Positions 19,144 through 28,668 of a DNA stretch of 64,000 nucleotides are shown piece after piece. The DNA comes from Allobacillus halotolerans (GTDB lineage Bacteria; Bacillota; Bacilli; Bacillales; Alkalibacillaceae). The notes under the pieces are model-generated. The model ran no database searches, was not told where the DNA came from, and was given only the letters and a program-made list of their open reading frames with translations. The DNA lies in assembly GCF_018967645.1 (NCBI RefSeq), contig NZ_JAHLZF010000001.1:124001-188000 (forward strand), written 5' to 3'. The position numbers and the translations under genes are program-made. Each line of letters starts with the position of its first letter. Position 1 is the stretch's first letter.

Positions 19144-19177
19144 CGAACATTGTCTGTGCCTTTATTATATCAATTTA

Positions 19178-19206
19178 TTGAATTAAATGGTGCCAATAAT
19201 TACAAT
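19178..19206 (+). promoter_or_regulatory. Sigma-A-like promoter of fer
   Basis: TTGAAT (19178-19183, 4 of 6 to consensus) and TACAAT (19201-19206, 5 of 6) are separated by 17 bp and lie 33 bp before the fer start codon, in the region divergent from ypbB. Confidence 0.5.
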
Positions 19207-19208
19207 GA

Positions 19209-19490
<282 letters not shown>

Positions 19491-19494
19491 CTCT

Positions 19495-19508
19495 GGCTAT
19501 ATATAGCC
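19495..19508. promoter_or_regulatory. Perfect 14-bp palindrome between fer and ppa
   Basis: GGCTATATATAGCC lies 4 bp after the fer stop and 59 bp before the ppa start. It could be a small operator or a weak hairpin; there is no T-run for a terminator. Confidence 0.3.
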
Positions 19509-19567
19509 TATTAAAGTAAATATTGTTATAATAAATAGGACTTTGGAGATTGAAGGAGGAAGAAAAC

Positions 19568-20059
19568 ATGGCAGAAAACAAAATTGTAGAAGTTTTTGTT
19601 GAAATTCCAACAGGAAGCCAAAACAAGTATGAATACGATGAAGAAAAAGGTGTATTCAAATTAGATCGAGTATTATTCTCACCACAATTCTATCCAGCTG
19701 AGTATGGATATCTTAAACAAACATTAGCCTTAGATGACGATCCATTAGATGCATTGGTTTTAGTTACGAACCCTACGTTCCCTGGTTGTGTCATCGATGC
19801 TCGCGTTATCGGGTTTTTAAATATGATTGATGATGGTGAAGAAGATCAAAAACTATTAACCGTTCCTGTAGAAGATCCACGTTTTAAAGATGTTTATACA
19901 CTCGAAGATGTACCGAAACATGTCCTCGATGAAATATCTCATTTCTTTAAAACATATAAAGATCTACAAGGCAAGAAAACAGAAATCGGTGAGTGGGAAG
20001 GCCCTGAAGAAGCGGCTAAATTAATTGATGAGTGCATTGCCCGCTATCAAAATCAATAA
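19568..20059 (+). CDS. ppa: Family I inorganic pyrophosphatase
   Basis: Hydrolyses pyrophosphate to phosphate, pulling biosynthetic reactions forward. The metal-binding signature DDDPLDALVL is at about residues 59-68, with a second Asp cluster (PVEDPRFKD) near 100. Length 163 residues. The start at 19568 is set by AAGGAGG 8 bases upstream. This is the soluble family I enzyme; B. subtilis instead uses a family II enzyme (PpaC). A strong terminator follows 5 bp after the stop. Confidence 0.95.
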   Translation: MAENKIVEVFVEIPTGSQNKYEYDEEKGVFKLDRVLFSPQFYPAEYGYLKQTLALDDDPLDALVLVTNPTFPGCVIDARVIGFLNMIDDGEEDQKLLTVPVEDPRFKDVYTLEDVPKHVLDEISHFFKTYKDLQGKKTEIGEWEGPEEAAKLIDECIARYQNQ

Positions 20060-20064
20060 TATCG

Positions 20065-20097
20065 AAAAAGAGCAGCCCTTTATGGCCGCTCTTTTTT
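20065..20097. terminator. Bidirectional terminator between ppa and the DUF4256 gene
   Basis: Stem AAGAGCAGCC / GGCCGCTCTT (one mismatch) at 20068-20077 and 20084-20093, with T-runs on both strands. It lies between convergent ppa and the DUF4256 gene. Confidence 0.9.
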
Positions 20098-20109
20098 ATT
20101 CTGAATTAA

Positions 20110-20676
20110 TTAAACCCGAAGTAAACCACGAAATCCTCGCACGCCATAATAAGAGTCCGCACCATTATGATAAATGAAAACTTGTCCATAGCGATAATCG
20201 CCGAACAAAGCCCCACCGAGATTTCTGACAGCGTCGGGTGTTTGAATCCAGCTTGATGTTTTTATATCAAAAGGTTCAAGGTTTTGTAACTCACGATATT
20301 GTTCTTCAGTAAGCACTTCAATACCCATATCATTGGCCATGTCGATTGCATTATTTTCTGGTTTATACTTCTTTCGTGCTTCTAAAGCTTCTCGATCATA
20401 GCACACTTTTCTCCGACCTTTAGGACTTTCCTTTGAGCAATCGCAAAAAATATATTCACCTGTTACTTGATCATAACCAATAACGTCCGGTTCACCTTCT
20501 GTTGATTCCATTTCATTGAGTGACCATAACTTTTCAGGGCTGTTTTTTAATTTTGTTTCGATGTCGTTCCAATCCATGTTTTCATGACGATGGATATTTT
20601 GTTCAAAACGTTCTTTTAATAGGTTCAGAAGTTCATTCTGTTTCTCTAATGACAAACCTTTTTTATTCATATCCAT
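20110..20676 (-). CDS. DUF4256 family protein
   Basis: A soluble protein of 188 residues with no signal peptide or membrane segment. It resembles the DUF4256 family found across Firmicutes and other bacteria; conserved-looking blocks include GEPDVIGYD, YIFCDCSKESP and the C-terminal GVRGFRG. No function is known for the family. It is a single-gene unit, convergent with ppa, and has GGGAGG 12 bases before the first ATG. It is not part of the syntenic B. subtilis order here and may be a local insertion. Confidence 0.8.
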   Translation of the reverse strand: MDMNKKGLSLEKQNELLNLLKERFEQNIHRHENMDWNDIETKLKNSPEKLWSLNEMESTEGEPDVIGYDQVTGEYIFCDCSKESPKGRRKVCYDREALEARKKYKPENNAIDMANDMGIEVLTEEQYRELQNLEPFDIKTSSWIQTPDAVRNLGGALFGDYRYGQVFIYHNGADSYYGVRGFRGLLRV

Positions 20677-20754
20677 GAAAATTCGAAGCCTCCCTCAATT
20701 CATCTATTCAATTCAGTAAGCGGATCGTAATTACTTACATGCAATGACACAAAC

Positions 20755-21987
20755 TTAATTGTGCGGATTGACAAACGTAGGTACTTGAATCGGTTGGCCA
20801 ATTGGATAACGACCGATTTTCTCAATGTCATCAATCGCAAGGACTACATTCTCAAATCCAAAACTTTTGGCTGTTAATAAGATCGTTTCAATCGCAATGA
20901 TACGATTTTGTTCATTCTCACCATCTACATTTTCAATTGACAGATATAATCGGTCATCTGTCTGATTGTCTATTTGAATCGACCAATCGCTTGGTAAAGA
21001 AGGCGCTGCATCTGTAAATTCACCTTCTTGCTTCATCCGTTGGAATGCATCCTCAATAGACAATGGTTCTATAGAAGTTCCAGAGTAGTCAGGAACCTGT
21101 ACATAAAACGGTTCATCTATTCCATTTAAATGGATGATTTTATAAGGTTGCTTTTTTACTGATTTACTTTCAAGTGGCTGATCAATTTCACCTGTGTGTG
21201 AAAATGTAACACTCTCTCCATTTTCATTTTCTAATTTGACAACATTCTCATTAAGCTGCGCGAAGTAAGCTTGAACTGTCTGTAAAAGATAAGATTCTAC
21301 CGTGGAACCTCCTGGATATTCAGCACGGAAACCGTTGACATCTACTTCAACAACTGGCACGCCGTTTGAGTCAGTTTCTTTAAATGAAAGATACTCGTAA
21401 AAATCAGCATTTAGCGGATAATCTTCAGGAATTACATCTTGAACATGATTAAAAGCCTCAAAGGGATCAGCTACTTGTTGTTCAAAGGTAACGGGTATGA
21501 GCAACTGTAGTTGTTCATCTGGAAAGAAATACGTGACTAAATTTTCATTTCCTTCCTCATCGGAATGAACTAACCGCGTAAACGTTTCGGTTGTACTTTC
21601 TTCTACAGAATCCTCCGAATTAATTTCAGCACTTTCCATTGACTCTTCTTCTCCTTGTTCAATCGAACTTTCGGCTTGCTCATCATTCGCATACTTTTTC
21701 ATATCTGTATCTGACTCGAATTCATCTAGTTCTATATCAGAGCTCTCATCAAAAGACGAATTACCAATAGGCAAATATTCCATGGACAATAACGTGACCA
21801 TAAACAATGCTGCTATGCTGGCTACAACTGGTAAAAGCTTTGACTTCTTTTTATTTCGCCTTTTCGTTCGATTGAACTGTATTTCCTGATCAATATTTTT
21901 ATAATAATAATCACTTGATTGCTCATCTTTTATTTCGGGCATATGTCCAAGCAATTTTTCTATCTCTTTTTCATCAAATTTACTCAT
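20755..21987 (-). CDS. rsiX: Anti-sigma-X factor RsiX
   Basis: Membrane anti-sigma factor that holds SigX inactive. It has a cytoplasmic N-terminal domain (1-48), one membrane segment (about 51-69), an extremely acidic extracellular linker (about 75-135, rich in E, D and S), and an extracellular domain (about 140-400) like the C-terminal part of RsiX. Its start overlaps the sigX stop by 4 bases, so the pair is translationally coupled as usual for sigma/anti-sigma operons. At 410 residues it is longer than B. subtilis RsiX, mainly through the linker. Name based on context and layout. Confidence 0.85.
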   Translation of the reverse strand: MSKFDEKEIEKLLGHMPEIKDEQSSDYYYKNIDQEIQFNRTKRRNKKKSKLLPVVASIAALFMVTLLSMEYLPIGNSSFDESSDIELDEFESDTDMKKYANDEQAESSIEQGEEESMESAEINSEDSVEESTTETFTRLVHSDEEGNENLVTYFFPDEQLQLLIPVTFEQQVADPFEAFNHVQDVIPEDYPLNADFYEYLSFKETDSNGVPVVEVDVNGFRAEYPGGSTVESYLLQTVQAYFAQLNENVVKLENENGESVTFSHTGEIDQPLESKSVKKQPYKIIHLNGIDEPFYVQVPDYSGTSIEPLSIEDAFQRMKQEGEFTDAAPSLPSDWSIQIDNQTDDRLYLSIENVDGENEQNRIIAIETILLTAKSFGFENVVLAIDDIEKIGRYPIGQPIQVPTFVNPHN

Positions 21988-22514
21988 CCACTATGCCCTC
22001 CTTCCACTTCATTCATTCTTTTTGTCAAAAACTTGATGGCGCGGTGTTGGGTGGTTTTTACTTTACTCACTGTCCAGTTTAAGACTTCAGCAGTCTCTTG
22101 AATCGATAATTCTTGTATGTACCGTAATATGACAACGACGCGTTGATCTTCTGTACAATCATCAAGACAGCGATAGAGCAGTTGAATTTCTTCATTTTTT
22201 TCAGCGATTTCATCTGGCAAGGGTTGGACATCACTCAATTGTTCATCATGGTCATGCCATTCATAATAATCAGCTGATCGATTTTGACGCCTTTCTTCTT
22301 TGCGAAAAAAGTCAATGGTGACATGGCGAGCAATTGAAAACATCCAAGTCTTTGGACTACTCTCGCCTTTAAAAGTGTCATACGATTTAAAGACTTTGAT
22401 ATATACTTCTTGGACTAGATCTTCAGCTGTCGTTCGATTTTTTACCATATAATAAATAAATTGATATAAATCTTGATGATAACGGTCATAGAGGTCCTGA
22501 AAGATGGCTTTCAT
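21984..22514 (-). CDS. sigX: ECF sigma factor SigX
   Basis: A 176-residue extracytoplasmic-function sigma factor. Region 2 (about 8-78) holds EDLVQEVYIKVFKS for -10 recognition, and region 4 (about 115-170) is a helix-turn-helix. In B. subtilis SigX controls cell-surface charge genes (dlt, pssA) and lies between resE and rsiX, exactly the arrangement here. A matching self-type promoter (TGTAAC-16-CGAC) is found just upstream. A hairpin separates it from resE. Confidence 0.93.
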   Translation of the reverse strand: MKAIFQDLYDRYHQDLYQFIYYMVKNRTTAEDLVQEVYIKVFKSYDTFKGESSPKTWMFSIARHVTIDFFRKEERRQNRSADYYEWHDHDEQLSDVQPLPDEIAEKNEEIQLLYRCLDDCTEDQRVVVILRYIQELSIQETAEVLNWTVSKVKTTQHRAIKFLTKRMNEVEGGHSG

Positions 22515-22538
22515 GCTCGCCCTCCATTCATATAATTT

Positions 22539-22564
22539 GTCGAGTTAAAATAAAAATAGTTACA
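22539..22564 (-). promoter_or_regulatory. Predicted SigX-dependent (autoregulatory) promoter
   Basis: On the minus strand TGTAAC (22564-22559) and CGAC (22542-22539) are separated by 16 bp, the B. subtilis ECF/SigX pattern, and the -10 lies 24 bp before the sigX start codon at 22514. Confidence 0.7.
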
Positions 22565-22616
22565 ACTTTGTTCATTTTAACACAAAAAGAGGTAAATAAT
22601 TCTTAGTCTATACACA

Positions 22617-22656
22617 GTAAAGCAGCCTGAAGGTTTTATAAGTCCTTCAGGCTGTT
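22617..22656 (-). terminator. Hairpin after resE
   Basis: A perfect 11-bp stem (22623-22633 with 22644-22654) lies just after the resE stop and before sigX. Its T-tract on the minus strand is short, so some read-through into sigX is possible. Confidence 0.6.
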
Positions 22657-22660
22657 TTCA

Positions 22661-24436
22661 TCAAGAATAATCTTTATTTGGATTTTTCGGTAAGGTAATT
22701 GTAAACTTAGTACCTTCATTCTCATGACTTTGAACAGAGATTCGCCCTTTATGTGCTTCAACAATATGTTTTGCAATGGAAAGACCGAGACCTGTTCCTT
22801 TCACTTCTTTTTTCCTTGTGCGTGCTTTGTCACTTTTATAAAATCGTTCAAAAATAAACGGCACGTCTTCTTCAGGTATCCCCGAACCTTCATCCTTCAC
22901 ATAAATGATGAATTCATTCGATAGTTCATCTAATGTAATTGTTATTGAGTCACCACTCGCTGAATGACGAATGGCATTGTCGATCAAGTTCGTTAATACT
23001 TGTTCCATTCGATCAGGATCGAGAAATACTAATTCTGTTTGATTATTTAAAGAGAGATCAAGATGAATATTTTGGTCTGCCGCTACTGTACGGAACTTTT
23101 TCGCTACCCGGTTGACGTAATCACTGATTTCAACTTTCTCGAGATTCAGTTGAATATGACCCGCTTCCATTCTTGCTAGGTCTAGTAGCTCGTTCACTAA
23201 ACGACTCATGCGGAGTGATTCATCATAAATAATTTGAGCCAGTTCACGTTTTTCTTCATTGGAAGCTGCAATATCATCGACTATTGCTTCTGAGTAACCT
23301 TGCATAAGAGAAATCGGCGTTCGAAGCTCATGAGAGACATTAGCTAGAAAGTCTTTACGAAGTTTATCCGTTTGTCTTTCCTCTGTCATATCTCTTAATA
23401 TTGCTACAACTCCCCTGATGACACCGTTTGTATATAATGGCGTCAGAAGTAAAACATAAGTTCTACCTTGAACAGATATTTCTGAAACGCTTTCTTGTTC
23501 TTCTTCGAGTACATTTTCGAAGTAGCCTTGCAATTCGGCAGGTATTTTATTGACCTTATCATCAAATTGATACCCTAACTGTTCCAAAACGGATTTCGCT
23601 GGTGGGTTCATCACCATAATTTCATATTTTTTATTGATTGTAATAACACCATCTGCCATTGATTTTAAGATACTGGATAAATGAGATTTTTCTTGGTTTA
23701 GTGCAGATATGTGATCATTTAATTGACGGCGCATCCGGTTGAATGAAATCGCCAGCTCACCAATCTCGTCATGTGTTAAGACAGGCACTTTCGTATAAAA
23801 TTCGCCTCGAGATAATTCTCCTGCCGCTTTTCTCATTTTAATCAAAGGTGCTGTGATTCTTGTTGATAAAAAGAATGCAAAAATGGTTGTTAAAATAATT
23901 GAAATGGATGCAGCAATTAAAATAATTCGCGTTGTTTTTGTTGTAGTTTCTTCGATTACTGCCAGTGATTGATAGGCGTAAATGGCACCTTGATTACCCT
24001 TCAGGTCAAAGGGAATACCGACCAGTACGACCTTCGACTCCGAATTAGGCAAAGGTGCAATTTTCATGATTTCATTCTGGTCTGTAATCGTTTGATGCAA
24101 ATCCGTATTCGTTAAAAACCAAGTCGGTTCCACCTCTGGTAACGGATTAGATTCTGAGTTATCATTCATCCAATACTCATGCTCGCTATAGAAAATAATA
24201 ACGCGAGTTGTCGGGGCAGTGACTTCATTGATTGTTTGAATCTGTAGATTATCCTCACCGTGACTTTCAATAAGTGTTGCTACACTTTCTGCTTGGTTCA
24301 ACAGATTTTTTTCTGCTTCTTCGACGTAGTAATTCTCGAAGAATTCAAGTAAAAGTACGGTTAGAATGAATAAAACAAAGGCCACCATTAAAATAATGGT
24401 GAACCATAACTTAAAAACGACACTACGCCAAAACAT
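22661..24436 (-). CDS. resE: Sensor histidine kinase ResE
   Basis: Membrane kinase that with ResD controls respiration and oxygen-limitation genes. Domain order: membrane segment (about 10-30), extracellular sensor (about 35-168), second membrane segment (170-190), HAMP (190-245), PAS (about 255-350), HisKA with the phospho-acceptor H369 in NVSHELRTP, and an HATPase domain with N, G1 (DEGSGI) and G2 (GTGLGLSIAKHI) boxes to residue 585. Full length at 591 residues. It overlaps resD by one base. Confidence 0.95.
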   Translation of the reverse strand: MFWRSVVFKLWFTIILMVAFVLFILTVLLLEFFENYYVEEAEKNLLNQAESVATLIESHGEDNLQIQTINEVTAPTTRVIIFYSEHEYWMNDNSESNPLPEVEPTWFLTNTDLHQTITDQNEIMKIAPLPNSESKVVLVGIPFDLKGNQGAIYAYQSLAVIEETTTKTTRIILIAASISIILTTIFAFFLSTRITAPLIKMRKAAGELSRGEFYTKVPVLTHDEIGELAISFNRMRRQLNDHISALNQEKSHLSSILKSMADGVITINKKYEIMVMNPPAKSVLEQLGYQFDDKVNKIPAELQGYFENVLEEEQESVSEISVQGRTYVLLLTPLYTNGVIRGVVAILRDMTEERQTDKLRKDFLANVSHELRTPISLMQGYSEAIVDDIAASNEEKRELAQIIYDESLRMSRLVNELLDLARMEAGHIQLNLEKVEISDYVNRVAKKFRTVAADQNIHLDLSLNNQTELVFLDPDRMEQVLTNLIDNAIRHSASGDSITITLDELSNEFIIYVKDEGSGIPEEDVPFIFERFYKSDKARTRKKEVKGTGLGLSIAKHIVEAHKGRISVQSHENEGTKFTITLPKNPNKDYS

Positions 24437-25152
24437 TATAAGTCTTTAACCTCAAACTTATATCCGACTCCCCAAACCGTTACGATCATTTTGGCAGCAT
24501 CCTCAGAAACACGATTTAACTTCTCACGTAACCGTTTTACATGGGTATCTACCGTTCGAAGATCTCCAAAGAACTCATATTCCCAGACCTCTTTTAACAA
24601 TTCTTCTCGGTCGAATACCTTATCCGGTGTTTTCGCTAAATAATAAAGTAACTCATATTCTTTTGGTGTTAAGTTAACTTCTGTATTATGCACCATGACT
24701 CTATGAGCATCTTTATCGATACTCAGATGCGGAAACACAAGGACATCGTTTGTTTCCGGTGAGGTTTCCAAATACTTCGTCGCAGAAGAACGTCTTAATA
24801 AAGCTTTCACTCGTAGAACGACTTCACGAGGGCTGAACGGCTTCACGATATAATCGTCTGCACCGACTTCAAAGCCTTGTACACGATTTCCCTCTTCTCC
24901 TTTAGCTGTCAACATGATTACTGGAGTCGCTTTTCGCTCACGAAGTTTCTCACAAACTTCTTCACCGTTCATACCTGGTAACATCAAATCCAATAGAATT
25001 AAATCATAATCATTTTCTAGTGCCATTTGGAGAGCCTCTTCGCCATTTTCGACTTCTTCTAGCGTATAACCCTCACGAGATAAATAGAGTTTGAGTAGAC
25101 GACGAATCCGCTCTTCGTCTTCTACAATTAAAATTTTACCTTCTTCTGACAT
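24436..25152 (-). CDS. resD: Response regulator ResD
   Basis: OmpR-family regulator partnered with ResE. The receiver domain (1-122) has the acidic pocket (E11/D12) and phospho-acceptor D55 in LLDLMLPG, with Lys near 106. The C-terminal winged helix (about 145-236) contains the LTPKEYELLYYL and DTHVKRLREKL recognition segments. A GTG at 25155 directly precedes the ATG at 25152; either could serve, both following AAGGAG. The gene lies 25 bp after resC and overlaps resE. Confidence 0.95.
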   Translation of the reverse strand: MSEEGKILIVEDEERIRRLLKLYLSREGYTLEEVENGEEALQMALENDYDLILLDLMLPGMNGEEVCEKLRERKATPVIMLTAKGEEGNRVQGFEVGADDYIVKPFSPREVVLRVKALLRRSSATKYLETSPETNDVLVFPHLSIDKDAHRVMVHNTEVNLTPKEYELLYYLAKTPDKVFDREELLKEVWEYEFFGDLRTVDTHVKRLREKLNRVSEDAAKMIVTVWGVGYKFEVKDL

Positions 25153-25180
25153 CACACATTACTCCTTCTTCATCAATATA

Positions 25181-26368
25181 TTATGCGTAGGAATGCAAGC
25201 CGGAAATAACTAAGTTGACCGCAATCAAGTTAAACATGATGATGGCGAATCCGATCACCGCGAGCCAAGCAGATTTTTTACCATGCCAGCCACGCGTGAG
25301 TCTTAGATGTAAGAAGGCAGCATAGAATAACCATGTAATAAGCGCCCAAACTTCTTTAGGATCCCAGCCCCAGAAGCGTCCCCAAGCTTGTTGAGCCCAA
25401 ATCGCCGCAAAGATCAATCCACCTAATGTGAATAATGGGAAACCGATTGCGATAGCACGATACATAATATCATCCACGACATCCGGATTGACTTTACCAA
25501 ATTTATCTTGTAAATATTCACCTAAACGTTTGCGTGTCAATAAACGTAGTAGTCCATATAGTATAAGCCCTGTCACTAACGACCAAATCAATGTATTAAA
25601 TTTACGTGCTGCATCCGGACCATTCATAAAGCTAGGTGCTTCGATTCCAGTGTAAAAATGGTCGGTAGTAGCCAACTCTGAATCAGTTGGACCAATTAAA
25701 GCAGGTAATGTATAAGAAATGTCAGTAAGGTCCTCATTCTCTGGTAAATTAAAAACAGCTTCGTAATCGGCCGCACCGAATGAGAATGACAGGATAATGA
25801 ACGCAATAACCGAGACGACAAAATACATAATTAATTCCAAATAAGAGGTTTCTTTGCTACGTTTCTCTTGGTTCACTTTCACGATCAAATATAACAATCC
25901 AGCAACAAAACTAATCGATAGAATAGCTTGTGCCAATGCAACCGTCGTCACATGGATGTATAACCAATTCGATTGCAATGAGTCAACCAATGGGGTGACT
26001 TCAGTTGGGAAGACACTGCCATATCCGATTAATACGATGGCAATCGGAAGTGCTACAATTCCTAAAATCGAATAACGATAAATAAAATAAATTAATAAGA
26101 AGGCAAATATTAGACACATACTGAAGAAGTAAATGAATTCAAACATATTACTTACAGGTATATGCCCGGCTTCGATCCATCTGAATATGAATGAAGCAAC
26201 TTGTCCGATAAATCCAATAATCGTTAATATAATTCCGATCATTGTAAGTTTTGATTTTTGTTTCTCATCCCTTTTCTTACCTAATATTGCTCCAAAAAAC
26301 ACTACGGCAATCAAATAGATAAAAAAGGAAATAGACAATAGACTACTACTTATTTCATAAAAATCCAT
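25181..26368 (-). CDS. resC: System II cytochrome c biogenesis protein ResC (CcsA type)
   Basis: A polytopic membrane protein of 395 residues (about eight membrane segments) that handles and attaches heme to c-type cytochromes together with ResB. The heme-binding tryptophan-rich WWD motif is visible as WGRFWGWDPKEVW near residues 330-345, flanked by His residues in membrane segments. It follows resB after 25 bp. Databases often label this protein 'CcsB'; by WWD motif it is the CcsA-like subunit. Confidence 0.94.
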   Translation of the reverse strand: MDFYEISSSLLSISFFIYLIAVVFFGAILGKKRDEKQKSKLTMIGIILTIIGFIGQVASFIFRWIEAGHIPVSNMFEFIYFFSMCLIFAFLLIYFIYRYSILGIVALPIAIVLIGYGSVFPTEVTPLVDSLQSNWLYIHVTTVALAQAILSISFVAGLLYLIVKVNQEKRSKETSYLELIMYFVVSVIAFIILSFSFGAADYEAVFNLPENEDLTDISYTLPALIGPTDSELATTDHFYTGIEAPSFMNGPDAARKFNTLIWSLVTGLILYGLLRLLTRKRLGEYLQDKFGKVNPDVVDDIMYRAIAIGFPLFTLGGLIFAAIWAQQAWGRFWGWDPKEVWALITWLFYAAFLHLRLTRGWHGKKSAWLAVIGFAIIMFNLIAVNLVISGLHSYA

Positions 26369-26393
26369 GAGAGGACCTCCTTTATTGAGTCAA

Positions 26394-28031
26394 TTACTTC
26401 AATTCACTTTGATCCTTGAATTCAGCAAATCCAGTTTCTTCAAAAATTTCATCCAGTTCTTTCTTCATACCAAACCAGTTTTTGTTCGTATGAGAACCGA
26501 CAAGGTATTCATTTTCCGTCGGATGAATCCATATTCTACGATGGTACCAATACAAGCCTTGAACAACGCCAATCATAAAAATGATTGCGCCGACTAAGAA
26601 AAATGGCAAGCTATAGTCTTTTTTAACGGTCAAACCTGAAGCCGAACGTTTTTCAATATCAGTAACTGACATTGAAAATGTGTTTCCTTCCGAAAGTCCA
26701 ATCACTTCTTCTCCTAAGTAGAAAAAGCGTTCACCTTCTTCTTTCCCCTCATTCAATACAGAGAAGATGATCCCAGGGTTTCTAGGAAACTTTGAAAAAG
26801 ATGAAGGACCTTTATCCGTGAACTCTAACTGAGGATAGTAATCATCCACTCTAACAATCATACCATTATCTAATTCAACTTGGTAAGGTGCTTCATCCGT
26901 TTCGAAAGTGAATTCACCTAACTCTTGATTGTTTTCTCCATTAACTTTAAATGATATGCGATCGTACTCGCTCTCCATTTGGTTACCTGCTTGATACAGT
27001 GAATATCCATCAAACTGAATCGGATGATTTACACGAATTTGTCCACGCTTAACTTCTTCAAGCTCAGGTTCTTGACCGATGACCGTTTCCCCTTTGACTT
27101 TGTAGATGATCGCATCGGTTTGAAAATCTTTTGGAATAGGTCCATTCGCATTCTTTAATGCTTCACGGAAGCGTATGTCTTCATCTTCCTCTGCATCAAA
27201 GAAATCATAACTAAAATTTTCATTTTTGATATAATACTCTTGATTTGTACCAGGAATAACTCTCGTTTCACCTTCGCGCACCCATACATAGTCATCAACA
27301 TGCATCACATGAAACATCCGCAAGATTGCTGCACTGAGTATGATGATCAAACCAATATGGTTAACATAAGGGCCCCAACGAGAAAAACGGTTTTTTTCCG
27401 CAAAGAGATGTCCGTCTTCTTCCTTGACCTTATATCTCTTTTTCTTCAAACGTTCTTTGATCATTTGATAGTTTTCATCGGATAGTTTGTCTGTTGAACT
27501 GACAACCCTTTGACGTTTCACGAATGTCGGATGTCGTTTGATCTTTTGATTCTTTAATGCTCGTCTTAACGGTATGTAGCGATCAAGACTGCAAATAACA
27601 AGTGATATACCAATCAAGGCTACTAAAATAATGTACCACCAAGAATCATACATATTATGAAAACCAAGTTGATAAAAGATTTTACCAGTCAGCCCGTATT
27701 CTGTTTCATAAAATTGAGAAGCAGGCAAAGGTGAGTTTTTAAAAGGTTCTTGTGGGTAAAGTGTCCCCAATGCAGAGAAAATCAACGTAATGATGATTAG
27801 CCATACGCCGACTTTAACGGATGAAAAGAATGCCCACGTTTTATCGATAAATGTTCGTTTGTAGGTTTTTGAGCGGCGGGCACTGCCGTCATAACGCATT
27901 TCAAGAACTTTTTGATCGTCGTTCCCATCAAGGTGTTGGTTGCCTTTAATTGGCTTACCGCAAGCTTCACAAAGAACCGTACCTTCGTGATTAATATGTC
28001 CACATTCACATTTTACAGTTTTCACACTCAT
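26394..28031 (-). CDS. resB: System II cytochrome c biogenesis protein ResB (Ccs1 type)
   Basis: Large membrane protein of 545 residues that forms the heme-delivery complex with ResC. Membrane segments are seen at about 70-90, 130-150, 215-235 and 485-505, with a large extracytoplasmic domain (about 240-480) between the last two. The cytoplasmic N-terminus carries a zinc-ribbon-like pattern, C8-X-C10 and C21-X2-C24, also known in B. subtilis ResB but of unclear role. It lies between resA and resC. Confidence 0.94.
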   Translation of the reverse strand: MSVKTVKCECGHINHEGTVLCEACGKPIKGNQHLDGNDDQKVLEMRYDGSARRSKTYKRTFIDKTWAFFSSVKVGVWLIIITLIFSALGTLYPQEPFKNSPLPASQFYETEYGLTGKIFYQLGFHNMYDSWWYIILVALIGISLVICSLDRYIPLRRALKNQKIKRHPTFVKRQRVVSSTDKLSDENYQMIKERLKKKRYKVKEEDGHLFAEKNRFSRWGPYVNHIGLIIILSAAILRMFHVMHVDDYVWVREGETRVIPGTNQEYYIKNENFSYDFFDAEEDEDIRFREALKNANGPIPKDFQTDAIIYKVKGETVIGQEPELEEVKRGQIRVNHPIQFDGYSLYQAGNQMESEYDRISFKVNGENNQELGEFTFETDEAPYQVELDNGMIVRVDDYYPQLEFTDKGPSSFSKFPRNPGIIFSVLNEGKEEGERFFYLGEEVIGLSEGNTFSMSVTDIEKRSASGLTVKKDYSLPFFLVGAIIFMIGVVQGLYWYHRRIWIHPTENEYLVGSHTNKNWFGMKKELDEIFEETGFAEFKDQSELK

Positions 28032-28061
28032 GTTTATCCCTCTTTAAGTCTGCGATTAATT

Positions 28062-28601
28062 TTAATTCGTAGGGAGAATTTCCTGTAAATACCCCTCTAA
28101 TCGTTCCAATGTTAACGCGCCTTTAACGACTCGCTCAATCGTTCCATCTGGATTGACAAAAAACGATGTTGGTAATGGTACAATGTCGTACGCTTCCATT
28201 ACTGTTCCCTTCTTGTCATGGACACTTGGGAAACTTAATCCTAGTTTATTATAGAAGTTATTAATGACAAATTCATTTGAATCAACACTTATGGCAACGA
28301 TTTCAATTCCTTTATCCTTATACTCTTGATAAAGTTCATTCATGTATGGCATTTCTTCTTTACATGGTTCGCAGTAAGTTGCCCAAAAATTCAACATGAC
28401 GCCCTTTCCTTCAAGATCCTTTAATTCAATCGTTTCGCCTTCAACGTCCAATCGTTTAAGCTTAAAATTTGGTGCTTCATCCCCCTCAGCCACAACAGGC
28501 TGTTCTGAGGAAAAATTAACGTATAAAACACCAATTAATGTTAGGACCAAAACAGATAATATAACCGTTCGGATGATCAGTCTCTTTTTCTTTTTATGCA
28601 C
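28062..28601 (-). CDS. resA: Thiol-disulfide oxidoreductase ResA
   Basis: Membrane-anchored thioredoxin-fold reductase that keeps apocytochrome c cysteines reduced for heme attachment. It has an N-terminal anchor (about 7-27) and a thioredoxin-like domain with the CEPC active site at residues 77-80, exactly the ResA motif, and cis-Pro in PLPTSF. The frame is open to 28625, but the GTG at 28601 (V-H-KKKKRL) follows an AGAGGGG site and gives 179 residues, the same as B. subtilis ResA. First gene of resABCDE. Confidence 0.95.
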   Translation of the reverse strand: MHKKKKRLIIRTVILSVLVLTLIGVLYVNFSSEQPVVAEGDEAPNFKLKRLDVEGETIELKDLEGKGVMLNFWATYCEPCKEEMPYMNELYQEYKDKGIEIVAISVDSNEFVINNFYNKLGLSFPSVHDKKGTVMEAYDIVPLPTSFFVNPDGTIERVVKGALTLERLEGYLQEILPTN

Positions 28602-28668
28602 AGTATCCACCCCTCTTCTGGGCAATTATATCACTAGAGTATAATCTCCATAATTCAACGTTTGAACA

